The notes below the pieces were generated by a model. The model worked only from the letters and a program-made list of their open reading frames with translations, ran no database searches and was not told the DNA's origin. A stretch of 14,931 bases of DNA from Bacteriovoracaceae bacterium (GTDB lineage Bacteria > Bdellovibrionota > UBA1018): contig CANMSW010000023.1 of assembly GCA_947500275.1 (NCBI GenBank), positions 1-14,931 on the forward strand, given 5' to 3'. Each line of letters starts with the position of its first letter. Positions within the stretch are counted from its first letter, which is position 1. The position numbers were made by a program, and so were the translations under genes. Shown here in pieces: positions 1 to 9,130 of this stretch.

Positions 1-968
<968 letters not shown>

Positions 969-976
969 GAACAAAA

Positions 977-3946
977 CTACTCTCCGCGCTGCTGTCGAGC
1001 CTTTCGGTAGGAATCGTCTGCGTTAGTCGTGTCGCCCATGGCTCTATAAGTATCCCCGAGCTTTTGGAAAATATCCGCATTTCCCGGGTCGAGCATTGCG
1101 GCGCTCCGATAGAGCGTCACTGCGATCGAGAGCTTCTTCTGGCTCACGGCCAAATCTCCCGCCAAAATTTTTGCATCCGATCGGCGTGGGTCCCTCTGCA
1201 TCGCTTCGCTCAGGACCTTTTGAGCCTCATTCGCATCGCCAGACTTGAGAAGGCTCTCACCGAGACGCACCAAGGTCGGAAGTCTTCCAGGAAAGTTTTT
1301 CAACTCTTCCCTAAAGTGCTTCACCGCTCCGACAAAATCTCCCTGGTCGGAAAACAGCATTCCAAAATAGTGGTGAAGCATCGGGTAGTTCGGGTTCACT
1401 GCGTACACGAGCGCCAACTCCTCTTCCGCCTCCTTGAACTTGCCAAAGCTTCGAAAGATCATGAAACGCGCAATATAACCTGCGGGATCCGATGGCGTAC
1501 GGGCCGAAAAGCTTTTGTAAGCATCCAAGGCACCCTTAATTGCCTCCTCTTTCTCCTTCCTTTTCTCGCGCGGAAGGAGATCGTAGTGCTTCTTTAACAG
1601 GTCCCCCTGAACCCGCCAAGGAGCCGGATAACTCGGATTCGCAGCAAACGCCTCGTCCAGCCGGTCCTGTGCCTTCTTCAATTCGCCCCGCTGGATTTCA
1701 AACTCAGCCATGGCGGTGAAAATTTCGGCACGCGCCCCAGAGTTGCGTCCAAGCTGTTCCTGCAGGTACTCAATCCCTTTCTCGTAGCCGCCGGTAGTAC
1801 CCTCGGTATTCGCGATGGCCCGGGCGGTCCCAATAATCGCCTCATAGTTCAGAGGATCGAGCCGGAGAGCCATTGAAAAATAAAATGGGGCCTCTGCGTA
1901 ATTCTTAGTTTCCAGCAAGGAGCGCGCGTAAGAGATATATACTCCCGCGTCGACCGACTCGCGGCCCATCGCCTTTCTATAAAACTCTTGTGCAAGCTGC
2001 GGCTTCTCCATCCGAAGGTATTTGTCCCCCTCAGCCTTATCGATCGCACTCTGGCCGACGGCCATTTTCTTGAATCGCTCAATGGCCTTATCGGCCTCAG
2101 AAAACTCAAACGTTTCGATGAGGGTGTGAATGTACTTCGACCAAATCGAGATATCGTCCTTCGACTTCTCGGTCGCGATTCGGTAGTTCGACTTAGCGAG
2201 CCCAATCTCCCCTTGAGCGCTAAAAAGATCCCCAAGCTCGACAAATGGAATCTCAGAGCCCGGATTGGCGCTACTCGCTTCAAGGAGCAGACCCTTTGCC
2301 TTCTCGACTTCCCCTTGCTTCAGGAGACGTTCCGCATCGATGATTGCAAGGAACATCTTGGCCTCGCGTTGCATTTTCGGTGTAGGGTCTTTCGTCCGCG
2401 AGCGCAGACGGTAACTTTCAAGAATATACTCCCGATTCGAAGGATCGAACTTTTTCGCTTTATCAATCGCCTTGAGTGCGGCCTCAGTGCGGTCGAAGTT
2501 CACATTCACTCGCGTCATGAGAAAGGAGGCGCGCGCGATTTCAACTGGGGTTAGCAACTGCTCGTTCGAGTAAAGAAAGTCGAGGTGGGGTGTTGCTTCG
2601 CCGTACTCGCCCTTTTTGATCAGAATCTCTGCCAGCCGCAGCCGAGACCTTCCATGCCGAACCTCAAGCTGAATGGCCTTTTTATACTCGGAGGCGGCGA
2701 AGTCCTGCTGCCCCACGGACTCTGCCACTAACCCTCGCAAATAAAAAATCCGAGGAGTCCGTATTTCCGAGTCTGGAATGTTACTCAGGAAGTTTGCGGC
2801 CTCATGAAACGCCCCGCGCCTCTCTGCGGCAAGCCCACTGAGATAATTGAGATAGTTATTCAGCTTGGCGAAACCTGGATTGGCAATACTTCCGACCGAA
2901 CTGAACTCTCGAATCCGCAGCGCAGCAGCTTCGGGCTTACTCGTAAAGATAAAGAATTCAACCTCGGGAATCAGCGTCTCCAGCAGGCTAACTCCCGCGG
3001 ATTGCATCCGCTGAAGCTGCCGGAAGACCGCGCCCGCATAGGCCTCGTCACGTTTCGAGACTTCGACCAGGTTCAAGTGGGAGGAGACCAGCATCGCCTG
3101 GGCCCTGATGTTGTTTTTATCAAGCTCTGCGGCCTGACAAGAAAGCCTCAGCGCCTTCCGATATCCCTCGATCGTGTCAGACCAATAAGCCTTCAGGGCC
3201 TCGTTGTAGAGAGTAAGACTTTTCTCGGGCTCTTGAGTCTCTCGAATCTTAGGTTCGCACGGTTCAATCAGAACGAGCTTAAAAGGAACTCGCACCTCGG
3301 GGCTTGGATTCAGTATTTCGTAGAGAACTGCACAGATGCCCAACAAAATGACGCCAAGCTTGAGTGGCTTAAACCACTTCGGCTCAATCCGAAGTGGGCC
3401 ACGGGGCGGCGGCGCCCCTGGCCCCGTGGGCGGCGCGAGCACCGAGCCGAGCTCCTCTCGGGAAATCATCTGCGTCTTTTCTTGAGCTACGGCGGAAGGC
3501 TGCGAAAACACGGAGTGGGCTTCGGGGGCTTTCGAAATCTCTACAGGGTACAATGATTCGCGCGGAATAAGCTCACCGAGCGTTGGCTCGACGACTGAAA
3601 TTCGTGTCTTCTCTTCTTCCTCATCAAAGGAGCTGGCTTCCGCTAGTCCGCCTAGAACAAGGGTTTTTTCCTCTTCTTCTGAAAGAGGCTGGGGCGTCGC
3701 TAAGAGAATACTATTTTCACCTAAAGAAGGCGTGATCGGCTCCACCGCAAGGAGCGCTGCTAACTCAGGCACGTCGCGAAAACTCACCCACTCTTTCGCC
3801 GGGAGGACGCGAACGATCTCACTTCCTGTGATATGACGCTTTTTGATCAGAAGAATGACACGGTCCAGGGCGAGGGGCCCTAGCACCCGACCGGAAGCGA
3901 GGCGAATTCGATAACTTGCCGCTAAGTCTTTCGGGTCGTCAGCCAT
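977..3946 (-). CDS. Membrane-anchored TPR protein with N-terminal GYF_2-like domain
   Basis: Protein of 989 residues with no assigned function. Residues ~11-66 resemble a GYF_2 domain (YRIRLASGRVLGPL, then a KEWVSFRDVPEL-type end), a small module often at the N-terminus of multidomain bacterial membrane proteins. An acidic, Pro-rich linker (~70-190) carries three short EKT motifs at T95, T114 and T158. One hydrophobic helix lies at ~195-213 (KLGVILLGICAVLYEIL), with Lys/Arg before it, so by the positive-inside rule the N-terminus should be cytoplasmic and the rest periplasmic. From ~240 to the end run many degenerate TPR helix pairs, clearest at ~405-455, 565-600, 665-700 and 855-985, with typical 'LDP', 'NP', 'AYY/SYR' signatures. 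It is monocistronic or cotranscribed with serS, and lies after the nuo terminator. It is probably a scaffold for envelope complexes; that role is inference. ATG at 3944-3946 is chosen because the GYF_2-like domain starts just after it. Confidence 0.9.
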   Translation of the reverse strand: MADDPKDLAASYRIRLASGRVLGPLALDRVILLIKKRHITGSEIVRVLPAKEWVSFRDVPELAALLAVEPITPSLGENSILLATPQPLSEEEEKTLVLGGLAEASSFDEEEEKTRISVVEPTLGELIPRESLYPVEISKAPEAHSVFSQPSAVAQEKTQMISREELGSVLAPPTGPGAPPPRGPLRIEPKWFKPLKLGVILLGICAVLYEILNPSPEVRVPFKLVLIEPCEPKIRETQEPEKSLTLYNEALKAYWSDTIEGYRKALRLSCQAAELDKNNIRAQAMLVSSHLNLVEVSKRDEAYAGAVFRQLQRMQSAGVSLLETLIPEVEFFIFTSKPEAAALRIREFSSVGSIANPGFAKLNNYLNYLSGLAAERRGAFHEAANFLSNIPDSEIRTPRIFYLRGLVAESVGQQDFAASEYKKAIQLEVRHGRSRLRLAEILIKKGEYGEATPHLDFLYSNEQLLTPVEIARASFLMTRVNVNFDRTEAALKAIDKAKKFDPSNREYILESYRLRSRTKDPTPKMQREAKMFLAIIDAERLLKQGEVEKAKGLLLEASSANPGSEIPFVELGDLFSAQGEIGLAKSNYRIATEKSKDDISIWSKYIHTLIETFEFSEADKAIERFKKMAVGQSAIDKAEGDKYLRMEKPQLAQEFYRKAMGRESVDAGVYISYARSLLETKNYAEAPFYFSMALRLDPLNYEAIIGTARAIANTEGTTGGYEKGIEYLQEQLGRNSGARAEIFTAMAEFEIQRGELKKAQDRLDEAFAANPSYPAPWRVQGDLLKKHYDLLPREKRKEKEEAIKGALDAYKSFSARTPSDPAGYIARFMIFRSFGKFKEAEEELALVYAVNPNYPMLHHYFGMLFSDQGDFVGAVKHFREELKNFPGRLPTLVRLGESLLKSGDANEAQKVLSEAMQRDPRRSDAKILAGDLAVSQKKLSIAVTLYRSAAMLDPGNADIFQKLGDTYRAMGDTTNADDSYRKARQQRGE

Positions 3947-3984
3947 CTTGATTAGTATAGGACAGAGTTAAAAAAAGTGCGCAC
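3947..3984 (-). promoter_or_regulatory. Candidate promoter of the TPR gene, possibly leaderless
   Basis: On the minus strand a -10-like hexamer TATACT (one mismatch to TATAAT) lies at 3954-3959, and only seven bases (AATCAAG) separate it from the ATG at 3946. Initiation at the usual distance would start the mRNA at or within a base or two of the ATG. No Shine-Dalgarno is present, which fits leaderless translation. The -35 region is poor: about 3 of 6 matches at a 17-bp spacing, inside the terminator stem. The preceding terminator implies that some promoter must lie here. Confidence 0.4.
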
Positions 3985-4012
3985 CGGACTCATCATCCAC
4001 GTGCGCACTTTT
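3970..4012 (-). terminator. Rho-independent terminator of the nuo operon
   Basis: Perfect 12-bp inverted repeat: aaaagtgcgcac at 3973-3984 and gtgcgcactttt at 4001-4012, with a 16-base loop. Read on the minus strand, the stem is followed by seven T's (3970-3976), the classic intrinsic terminator layout, 43 bp after the nuoN stop. The core gtgcgcac is itself a palindrome, so the same octamer appears in both arms. A shorter T-run on the other side could make it weakly bidirectional. Confidence 0.9.
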
Positions 4013-4020
4013 CTATTAAT

Positions 4021-4039
4021 TTCAGCAAAAACGGCTGAA
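4021..4039 (-). other. Small hairpin between nuoN and the terminator
   Basis: Perfect 6-bp arms, ttcagc at 4021-4026 and gctgaa at 4034-4039, with a 7-base loop lie just after the nuoN stop codon and just before the main terminator stem. No T-tract follows on the minus strand. It may protect the 3' end of the nuo mRNA or help termination, but a 6-bp stem could be incidental. Confidence 0.45.
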
Positions 4040-4054
4040 TAACCTAGTTCTTCG

Positions 4055-5566
4055 TCAAAGACTTGCCACTGCCCGGCGAGCCGCCGAAATCATCTTTGCA
4101 GGAATGACTCCCATTTGAAGGGTGGCAAAGACCATTCCGAGAACTGCAATCGCAGCCCAAGGCGAAACGCTCCGCTTGTCGCTGCCAGCTCCGGCTACGG
4201 GCTCACGCATGTACATGAACACTAAGACGCGCAGGTAATAGTAAACGGAAATGGCGCTGCAAAGCACACTGATGACCACGAGAGGAATCTCGCCTGCTTG
4301 CACCGCTCCGTAAAAGAGCTGATATTTAGCGACGAAACCAGCAGTCGGAGGCACACCTGCCATCGAGAACAAGAACACTGCCATGGCGAGGGCCAGCAGG
4401 GGATGCTTCCTCGAAAGTCCGGACAAATCTTGTAAGTTCAGACCGACGTCGTCCTTGGTCGCAAGAATCGAGAGCACCGCGAACGCGCCCAAATTCATTG
4501 CGGCATAGGCGACCAGGTAAAGAACCACGGAGGCGTAACCGTCGGCTGAGGCCGTGCCGGTAATCATTCCAACCAACAGATATCCAGTATGGGCAATCGA
4601 CGAGTAAGCCAGCATGCGCTTCAAGTTGGTCTGGGTTAGGGCGACGACGTTCCCAATGACCATCGTCAATACGGCGCATACCCAAAGCACATCATGAATA
4701 TGACTTTGAATGACGGCGGTAAGGCCCGAGCCATAACCCAAGCCCAAAAACACTCGAAGGAAAGTAGCAAAAGCCGCGGCCTTCAAGCCCGTGGTCATGA
4801 ATCCAGTAACGGGGACTGGAGCGCCTTCATAAACATCCGGCATCCACATGTGGAAGGGCACGGATGCCACCTTGAAAAGAAAGCCCAAGATCACAAGCCA
4901 TGCGCCGAGAGCGAAAAGGGGCGTCGAGACTTCAGCTCCCCCGCTGTGAACGAGACTCAAGATCTGATCGATGCGCACACTTCCCGACGCCCCGTAAAGT
5001 AATGCTGTGCCGTACAAGAAAATTGCCGAGGCGGCAGAACCCAGAATAAAATACTTAACTGCAGCCTCATTACTTCTGCGGTCAGCTCGACGAAATCCAA
5101 CCAGGACGTAAACACCCAAAGAAAGCGTCTCAAGCGCGATAAAAATCACGATCAAGTCGATTGCTGAGGTCATCAGCATCATTCCCAAAGCGGAGAGCAG
5201 CACGAGCACGTAGTATTCAGGGTGCTGCATGCGCTCGGTATCCAGGTACTTGAAGGACACCAAAAGCGTAAACGCTGCGGACATGAGAAACAGGATATTG
5301 AAAATGTTCGAATAGGTATCCGAAACCATCATCCCGCCAAAAAGCGACACTTCAGCCTCCGGAGCCAGCATCTGGCTAGCTGCCGCTCCGGCAAGGGCGG
5401 TCAGAAGTACCGCAATAAATACCGGCCACTTGGGCTGAACGACTCGAAGAACACTCAGGACAATCGCAAGGAGTGCCCCGCCGAAGACAACGAGATAGGG
5501 CGTCAGCGCACGGATCTGTTCCGGCGAAATAGTCAGAAACTCAGGATTAATAATCGGGGAGTCCAT
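4055..5566 (-). CDS. nuoN: NADH-quinone oxidoreductase subunit N
   Basis: Antiporter-like proton-pumping subunit of the complex I membrane arm, nearest the peripheral arm among the N-M-L series. The 503-residue product is hydrophobic throughout, with about 14 predicted membrane helices as in the family. Ion-channel residues are seen: Glu146 in ALETLSLGVYVL, Lys232 in FLFKVASVPFHMWMPD followed by VYEGAPVPVTGF, Lys262 in TTGLKAAAF and Lys414 in AGFVAKYQLF. The frame is also open to a GTG at 5573-5575 that overlaps the nuoM stop (GTGA). I prefer the ATG at 5564-5566, because AAGGAG at 5577-5582 lies 10 bases from it but only one base from the GTG. It is the last gene of the operon, followed by the hairpin and terminator. 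Its stop is TGA at 4055-4057. Confidence 0.97.
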   Translation of the reverse strand: MDSPIINPEFLTISPEQIRALTPYLVVFGGALLAIVLSVLRVVQPKWPVFIAVLLTALAGAAASQMLAPEAEVSLFGGMMVSDTYSNIFNILFLMSAAFTLLVSFKYLDTERMQHPEYYVLVLLSALGMMLMTSAIDLIVIFIALETLSLGVYVLVGFRRADRRSNEAAVKYFILGSAASAIFLYGTALLYGASGSVRIDQILSLVHSGGAEVSTPLFALGAWLVILGFLFKVASVPFHMWMPDVYEGAPVPVTGFMTTGLKAAAFATFLRVFLGLGYGSGLTAVIQSHIHDVLWVCAVLTMVIGNVVALTQTNLKRMLAYSSIAHTGYLLVGMITGTASADGYASVVLYLVAYAAMNLGAFAVLSILATKDDVGLNLQDLSGLSRKHPLLALAMAVFLFSMAGVPPTAGFVAKYQLFYGAVQAGEIPLVVISVLCSAISVYYYLRVLVFMYMREPVAGAGSDKRSVSPWAAIAVLGMVFATLQMGVIPAKMISAARRAVASL

Positions 5567-5571
5567 TGTAA

Positions 5572-7146
5572 TCACTCTCCTTGACGGGCCAACGCGGGTT
5601 GGTCGTTCAAAGTTTTAGCAGCAGCCACTGGGGTCGCACGACTCTTTTCAAGGAAACGTGCAATCGATGTGTCCATTTTGCTAAAAAAGAAGTTGGGGGC
5701 GACGCCCATCACGAACACCGCAACCGTGAGAGGCGCTAAAACAAGTAGCTCTCTTCCGGTCAGATCTTTTAGTTTTCGATTTTCTTCGTTTTTAAGTGGG
5801 CCAAACATCACACGCTGTACCATCCAAAGCATATAGATCGCGCCGAAAATCACGCCCGTTCCAGCGATCGCGCCGACGAGACGACTCGTCTGCCAGGTCC
5901 CTAGAAGAATAAGAAATTCTCCCACAAATCCGTTCGTTCCGGGCAGTGCAACAGACGATAGGGTCATAATGATCAGAGCGATTGCATAAAGAGGCATTAC
6001 TTTAGCAATTCCACCGTAATCCGATATTTCGCGGGTGTGGCGTCGCTCGTAAATCATTCCCACCAAGAGGAACAAGCCCGGTGTGCTGATCCCGTGGTTG
6101 AGCATTTGATAAACAGCACCGGTCGCACCGATCGTGTTCATCGCAAACAAACCCAAAATCACATAGCCCATGTGACTCACGGAGGAGTAAGCGACAAGCT
6201 TTTTGATATCAGGCTGAACCATAGCAACCCAAGCACCGTAGACGATCGCAATCGCGCCTAGTGCAAGGAACATGGGCTGATAGAATTGAACCGCTTGCGG
6301 GAAAAGGGGGAAGGCAAACCGGAGAAAACCGTAACCACCCATTTTCAAGAGAACGCCCGCAAGGATCACCGAGCCCGCTGTGGGTGCCTGAACGTGTGCA
6401 TCCGGCAACCAGGTATGAAGAGGGAAAAGAGGCACCTTGATTGCAAAGGCCAAAGCGAACGCAAGGAAGACCAGACTCTGGGGCGACCAGAAAGTGTCGC
6501 CGCCGGCAACCTGGACTTTGTAAAGATCGAGGAGGTTAGTCGAGAACGCCCCAAACTGAGTCTTATGTAGGCTCACCAAGTAGAAGATCGCGACCAACAT
6601 CAAAAGCGACCCTACCAGCGTGTACAAAAAGAACTTCATGGCGGCGTAAATGCGATCTTTGCCACCCCAGATCCCAACCAAGAAATACATAGGGATCAGC
6701 ATTGCTTCCCAGAACACATAAAACAGGAAGACGTCGAGCGCTACAAAGGCCCCGATCATCGCTGCCTCAAGGGCGAGAAGAAGAAAGTAATATTCCTTCT
6801 CGCGACTCTCAACAGCAGAGAACGAACCGAGAATCACAATGGGCATCAGGAATGTGGTCAACAAGACCAACCAGAGGCTGATTCCATCGAGTCCTAGATG
6901 ATAGGAGACTCCGAGACTTGGAATCCACTCGGCGAGCTCCTTAAATTGGAAGTCGGCTCCATTCGCATCAAAGCTGCCGTAAAGCAGAAGAGACAGAGCA
7001 AAAGTAAGCAGCGAGCCCGTCAGCGCCCAGTACTTTCCAGAAGAGCTTTTTCCAGACGAATCTGTAGGAAGGGCAAGGCCCACGAGAGCCCACGCAAGGG
7101 GAAAGAAAACGAGTGCCGACAGCAAATTCGACTCAAGCCAAGCCAT
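5572..7146 (-). CDS. nuoM: NADH-quinone oxidoreductase subunit M
   Basis: Antiporter-like proton channel in the middle of the complex I membrane arm. The 524 residues and about 14 helices match the family (~500). Essential residues are visible: Glu147 in VFWEAMLIPMYFLVG, Lys237 in FAIKVPLFPLHTWLPDAH, Lys268 in GVLLKMGGYG, the QPDIKKLVAYSSVSHMGY segment at 311-328, and Glu410 in TNGFVGEF. The C-terminus adds a ~30-residue polar tail after the last helix. The start ATG at 7144-7146 overlaps the end of nuoL by 14 bp, giving coupled translation. Only a weak GGGG element about 10 bases upstream serves as a Shine-Dalgarno. nuoN follows immediately. Confidence 0.98.
   Translation of the reverse strand: MAWLESNLLSALVFFPLAWALVGLALPTDSSGKSSSGKYWALTGSLLTFALSLLLYGSFDANGADFQFKELAEWIPSLGVSYHLGLDGISLWLVLLTTFLMPIVILGSFSAVESREKEYYFLLLALEAAMIGAFVALDVFLFYVFWEAMLIPMYFLVGIWGGKDRIYAAMKFFLYTLVGSLLMLVAIFYLVSLHKTQFGAFSTNLLDLYKVQVAGGDTFWSPQSLVFLAFALAFAIKVPLFPLHTWLPDAHVQAPTAGSVILAGVLLKMGGYGFLRFAFPLFPQAVQFYQPMFLALGAIAIVYGAWVAMVQPDIKKLVAYSSVSHMGYVILGLFAMNTIGATGAVYQMLNHGISTPGLFLLVGMIYERRHTREISDYGGIAKVMPLYAIALIIMTLSSVALPGTNGFVGEFLILLGTWQTSRLVGAIAGTGVIFGAIYMLWMVQRVMFGPLKNEENRKLKDLTGRELLVLAPLTVAVFVMGVAPNFFFSKMDTSIARFLEKSRATPVAAAKTLNDQPALARQGE
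5577..5582 (-). promoter_or_regulatory. Ribosome-binding site of nuoN (decides start)
   Basis: AAGGAG on the minus strand, inside the last codons of nuoM. Its spacing is 10 bases to the ATG at 5566 and 1 base to the upstream GTG at 5575. This favours the ATG and translational coupling to nuoM. Confidence 0.65.
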
Positions 7147-9124
7147 AAATAATATACCCCAAAGTGATCACCAAGCCGACCAAGAGCATGAATGCATAAA
7201 CTTGGGTCGAACCGGTTTGAAGAACACGCGCTCGCTGACCAGTCCAGGCGGAAACCCTTCCGAATCCAAGCACAAATTGATCGATGACTTTTACGTCGAA
7301 AGACTTCCACAGAAACTCGGAAATCTTTTGAATAGGCCGAATGAAGACGGCCTCATAAATCTCATCAACGTACCACTTGTTCTCTAGAACCTTATGAAGC
7401 GGGGCCCATTTCGCCTTAAGCGACTCCGCATACTTCAAGTCGCTATAGATTTTCCAGGCGAGGACCATTCCGAATACCCCACCCGCCACACTCAAACCCA
7501 TCAAAACCCACTCCATCGATGGGTTCACCGATGCGTTCAGTGCGTGGTGCGGAAGCACTGGCTCAAGCCAATGCTCAAGCCAGCTCGCGTGAGGAATTCC
7601 AATCAATCCGCCTAGCGCACTTAAAACAGCAAGAACCTGAAGAGGCACCACCATCACGGCTGGAGACTCATGAACTCCGCCATGATGACCATGGCCATGC
7701 CCGTGGTCTGCGGCATCATGATGATGATCTTTTCCGTGGGCCTTCGAGTGGCCTTCCGACTTAAAGCGAGGCTCACCGTAGAAGGTTAACCGGTAGAGAC
7801 GAGTCATGTAGAACGCCGTCATCACAGCAGTACCAGCCCCTAAAGCCCAGAGAACAGGGGATCCATGCTCCGAAGCGAAAGCCATCCATAGAATCTCGTC
7901 TTTTGAAAAGAAACCAGAGAGTCCTGGGACACCACAGATCGCTAACCAAGCAATTGCGAAAACGAGCCAGGTCTTGGGCATGTATTTCTTCAGTCCGCCC
8001 ATTTTGAAAATGTCCTGCTCTTCATGCATTCCGTGAATCACGCTGCCTGCCCCTAAGAACAAGAGCGCCTTGAAGAAAGCGTGCGTTATGACGTGAAAAA
8101 CACCCGCACCAAAAGCCCCGACGCCGCAAGCCAAGAACATGTATCCCAGCTGCGACACGGTCGAGTAGGCCAGCACCTTTTTAATGTCTCGCTGAGCAAA
8201 CGCGATCGTTGCGGCGAAAAACGCGGTCAAAGCACCTACTACTGCCATGAACTGCATCGCTGTGTGCGAAGGCGTGTAGATGAAGTTCAGGCGCGACACC
8301 ATGTAGATGCCTGAGGTCACCATCGTTGCTGCGTGAATCAACGCAGAAACGGGTGTTGGGCCGGCCATTGCATCGGGAAGCCACACATACAGAGGAATTT
8401 GTGCCGATTTTCCCATGCAGCCTACAAACAAAAGCAGCGCGATTGCAGTGAATGTCGCCTCAGGAACGGAAGGCCCCATCGCCTCGACAGCAACCTTCAG
8501 CGCTGAAAAATCGAGCGTCTTGAAGGTGGTATAGATCAGGAACATCCCGAGCAGGAACCCAAGGTCTCCGACCCGGTTCACAATGAAAGCTTTTTTGCCG
8601 GCTTTCGCCTTCTCTTCATCTTCATACCAATAACCAATCAACAGGTATGAGCAGAGACCGACCCCTTCCCAACCCAAGAATAAAATCGGAAGCGATGATC
8701 CAAGTACAAGCATGAGCATCGCGAAACAGAAGAGATTTAAGTAGGCGAAAAACTTACCCGGAGTTGCATCGTGGCTCATGTAGCCGATCGAATACACGTG
8801 AATCAGCGTACCCACGCCGGTGATCACCAAAGTGAACAACGTCGAGAGGACATCTACACGAAGCGACATGTCCACAGACAAGTCGCCCACCTTCATCCAC
8901 GAGAAAAGGTTTTGCTCAATGAAGCGCGCTTCTTCGGGCAATCCCTGCAGCTGAATAAACAGGAGCAACGAGACGACGAAGGAAGAGAAGATCGCGATAC
9001 TTGCGATCACTCCTGGAGCCGTGGAGCCTGCGGCTTTCCTGCCTTCCGGCGCTTGTGCAGCGGCGTACCAAACCCCATTAATCAAGAATCCAACCAGAGG
9101 AAAAAGAGGGATCAAGGCGATCAT
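7133..9124 (-). CDS. nuoL: NADH-quinone oxidoreductase subunit L
   Basis: Distal antiporter-like subunit of complex I. It has a long C-terminal extension that forms the amphipathic helix running along the membrane arm and coupling the three pump modules. The 663 residues fit the family (600-660). Key residues: Glu153 in FLGWEGVGLCSYLLIG, Lys239 in GCMGKSAQIPLYVWLPDA, His264 in SALIHAATMVTSG, QRDIKKVLAYSTVSQLGYM at 311-329 and Lys408 in SGFFSKDEI. Residues 459-485 form a His-rich loop with 11 histidines before the conserved HESPAVM segment. The C-terminal NKWYVDEIYEAVFIRP signature is at 582-597. The ATG at 9122-9124 is preceded by AAGGAG at a 9-base spacing within the end of nuoK. The gap to nuoK is 6 bp. 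Confidence 0.98.
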   Translation of the reverse strand: MIALIPLFPLVGFLINGVWYAAAQAPEGRKAAGSTAPGVIASIAIFSSFVVSLLLFIQLQGLPEEARFIEQNLFSWMKVGDLSVDMSLRVDVLSTLFTLVITGVGTLIHVYSIGYMSHDATPGKFFAYLNLFCFAMLMLVLGSSLPILFLGWEGVGLCSYLLIGYWYEDEEKAKAGKKAFIVNRVGDLGFLLGMFLIYTTFKTLDFSALKVAVEAMGPSVPEATFTAIALLLFVGCMGKSAQIPLYVWLPDAMAGPTPVSALIHAATMVTSGIYMVSRLNFIYTPSHTAMQFMAVVGALTAFFAATIAFAQRDIKKVLAYSTVSQLGYMFLACGVGAFGAGVFHVITHAFFKALLFLGAGSVIHGMHEEQDIFKMGGLKKYMPKTWLVFAIAWLAICGVPGLSGFFSKDEILWMAFASEHGSPVLWALGAGTAVMTAFYMTRLYRLTFYGEPRFKSEGHSKAHGKDHHHDAADHGHGHGHHGGVHESPAVMVVPLQVLAVLSALGGLIGIPHASWLEHWLEPVLPHHALNASVNPSMEWVLMGLSVAGGVFGMVLAWKIYSDLKYAESLKAKWAPLHKVLENKWYVDEIYEAVFIRPIQKISEFLWKSFDVKVIDQFVLGFGRVSAWTGQRARVLQTGSTQVYAFMLLVGLVITLGYIIYGLA

Positions 9125-9130
9125 GGTCTA

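Noticed and set aside
2804..3556. 250-codon open frame on the plus strand opposite the TPR gene
   Set aside because: It is wholly antisense to a well-supported gene, its translation shows no recognisable domain or hydrophobic pattern, and no ribosome-binding site supports it. GC-rich coding DNA commonly gives such shadows.
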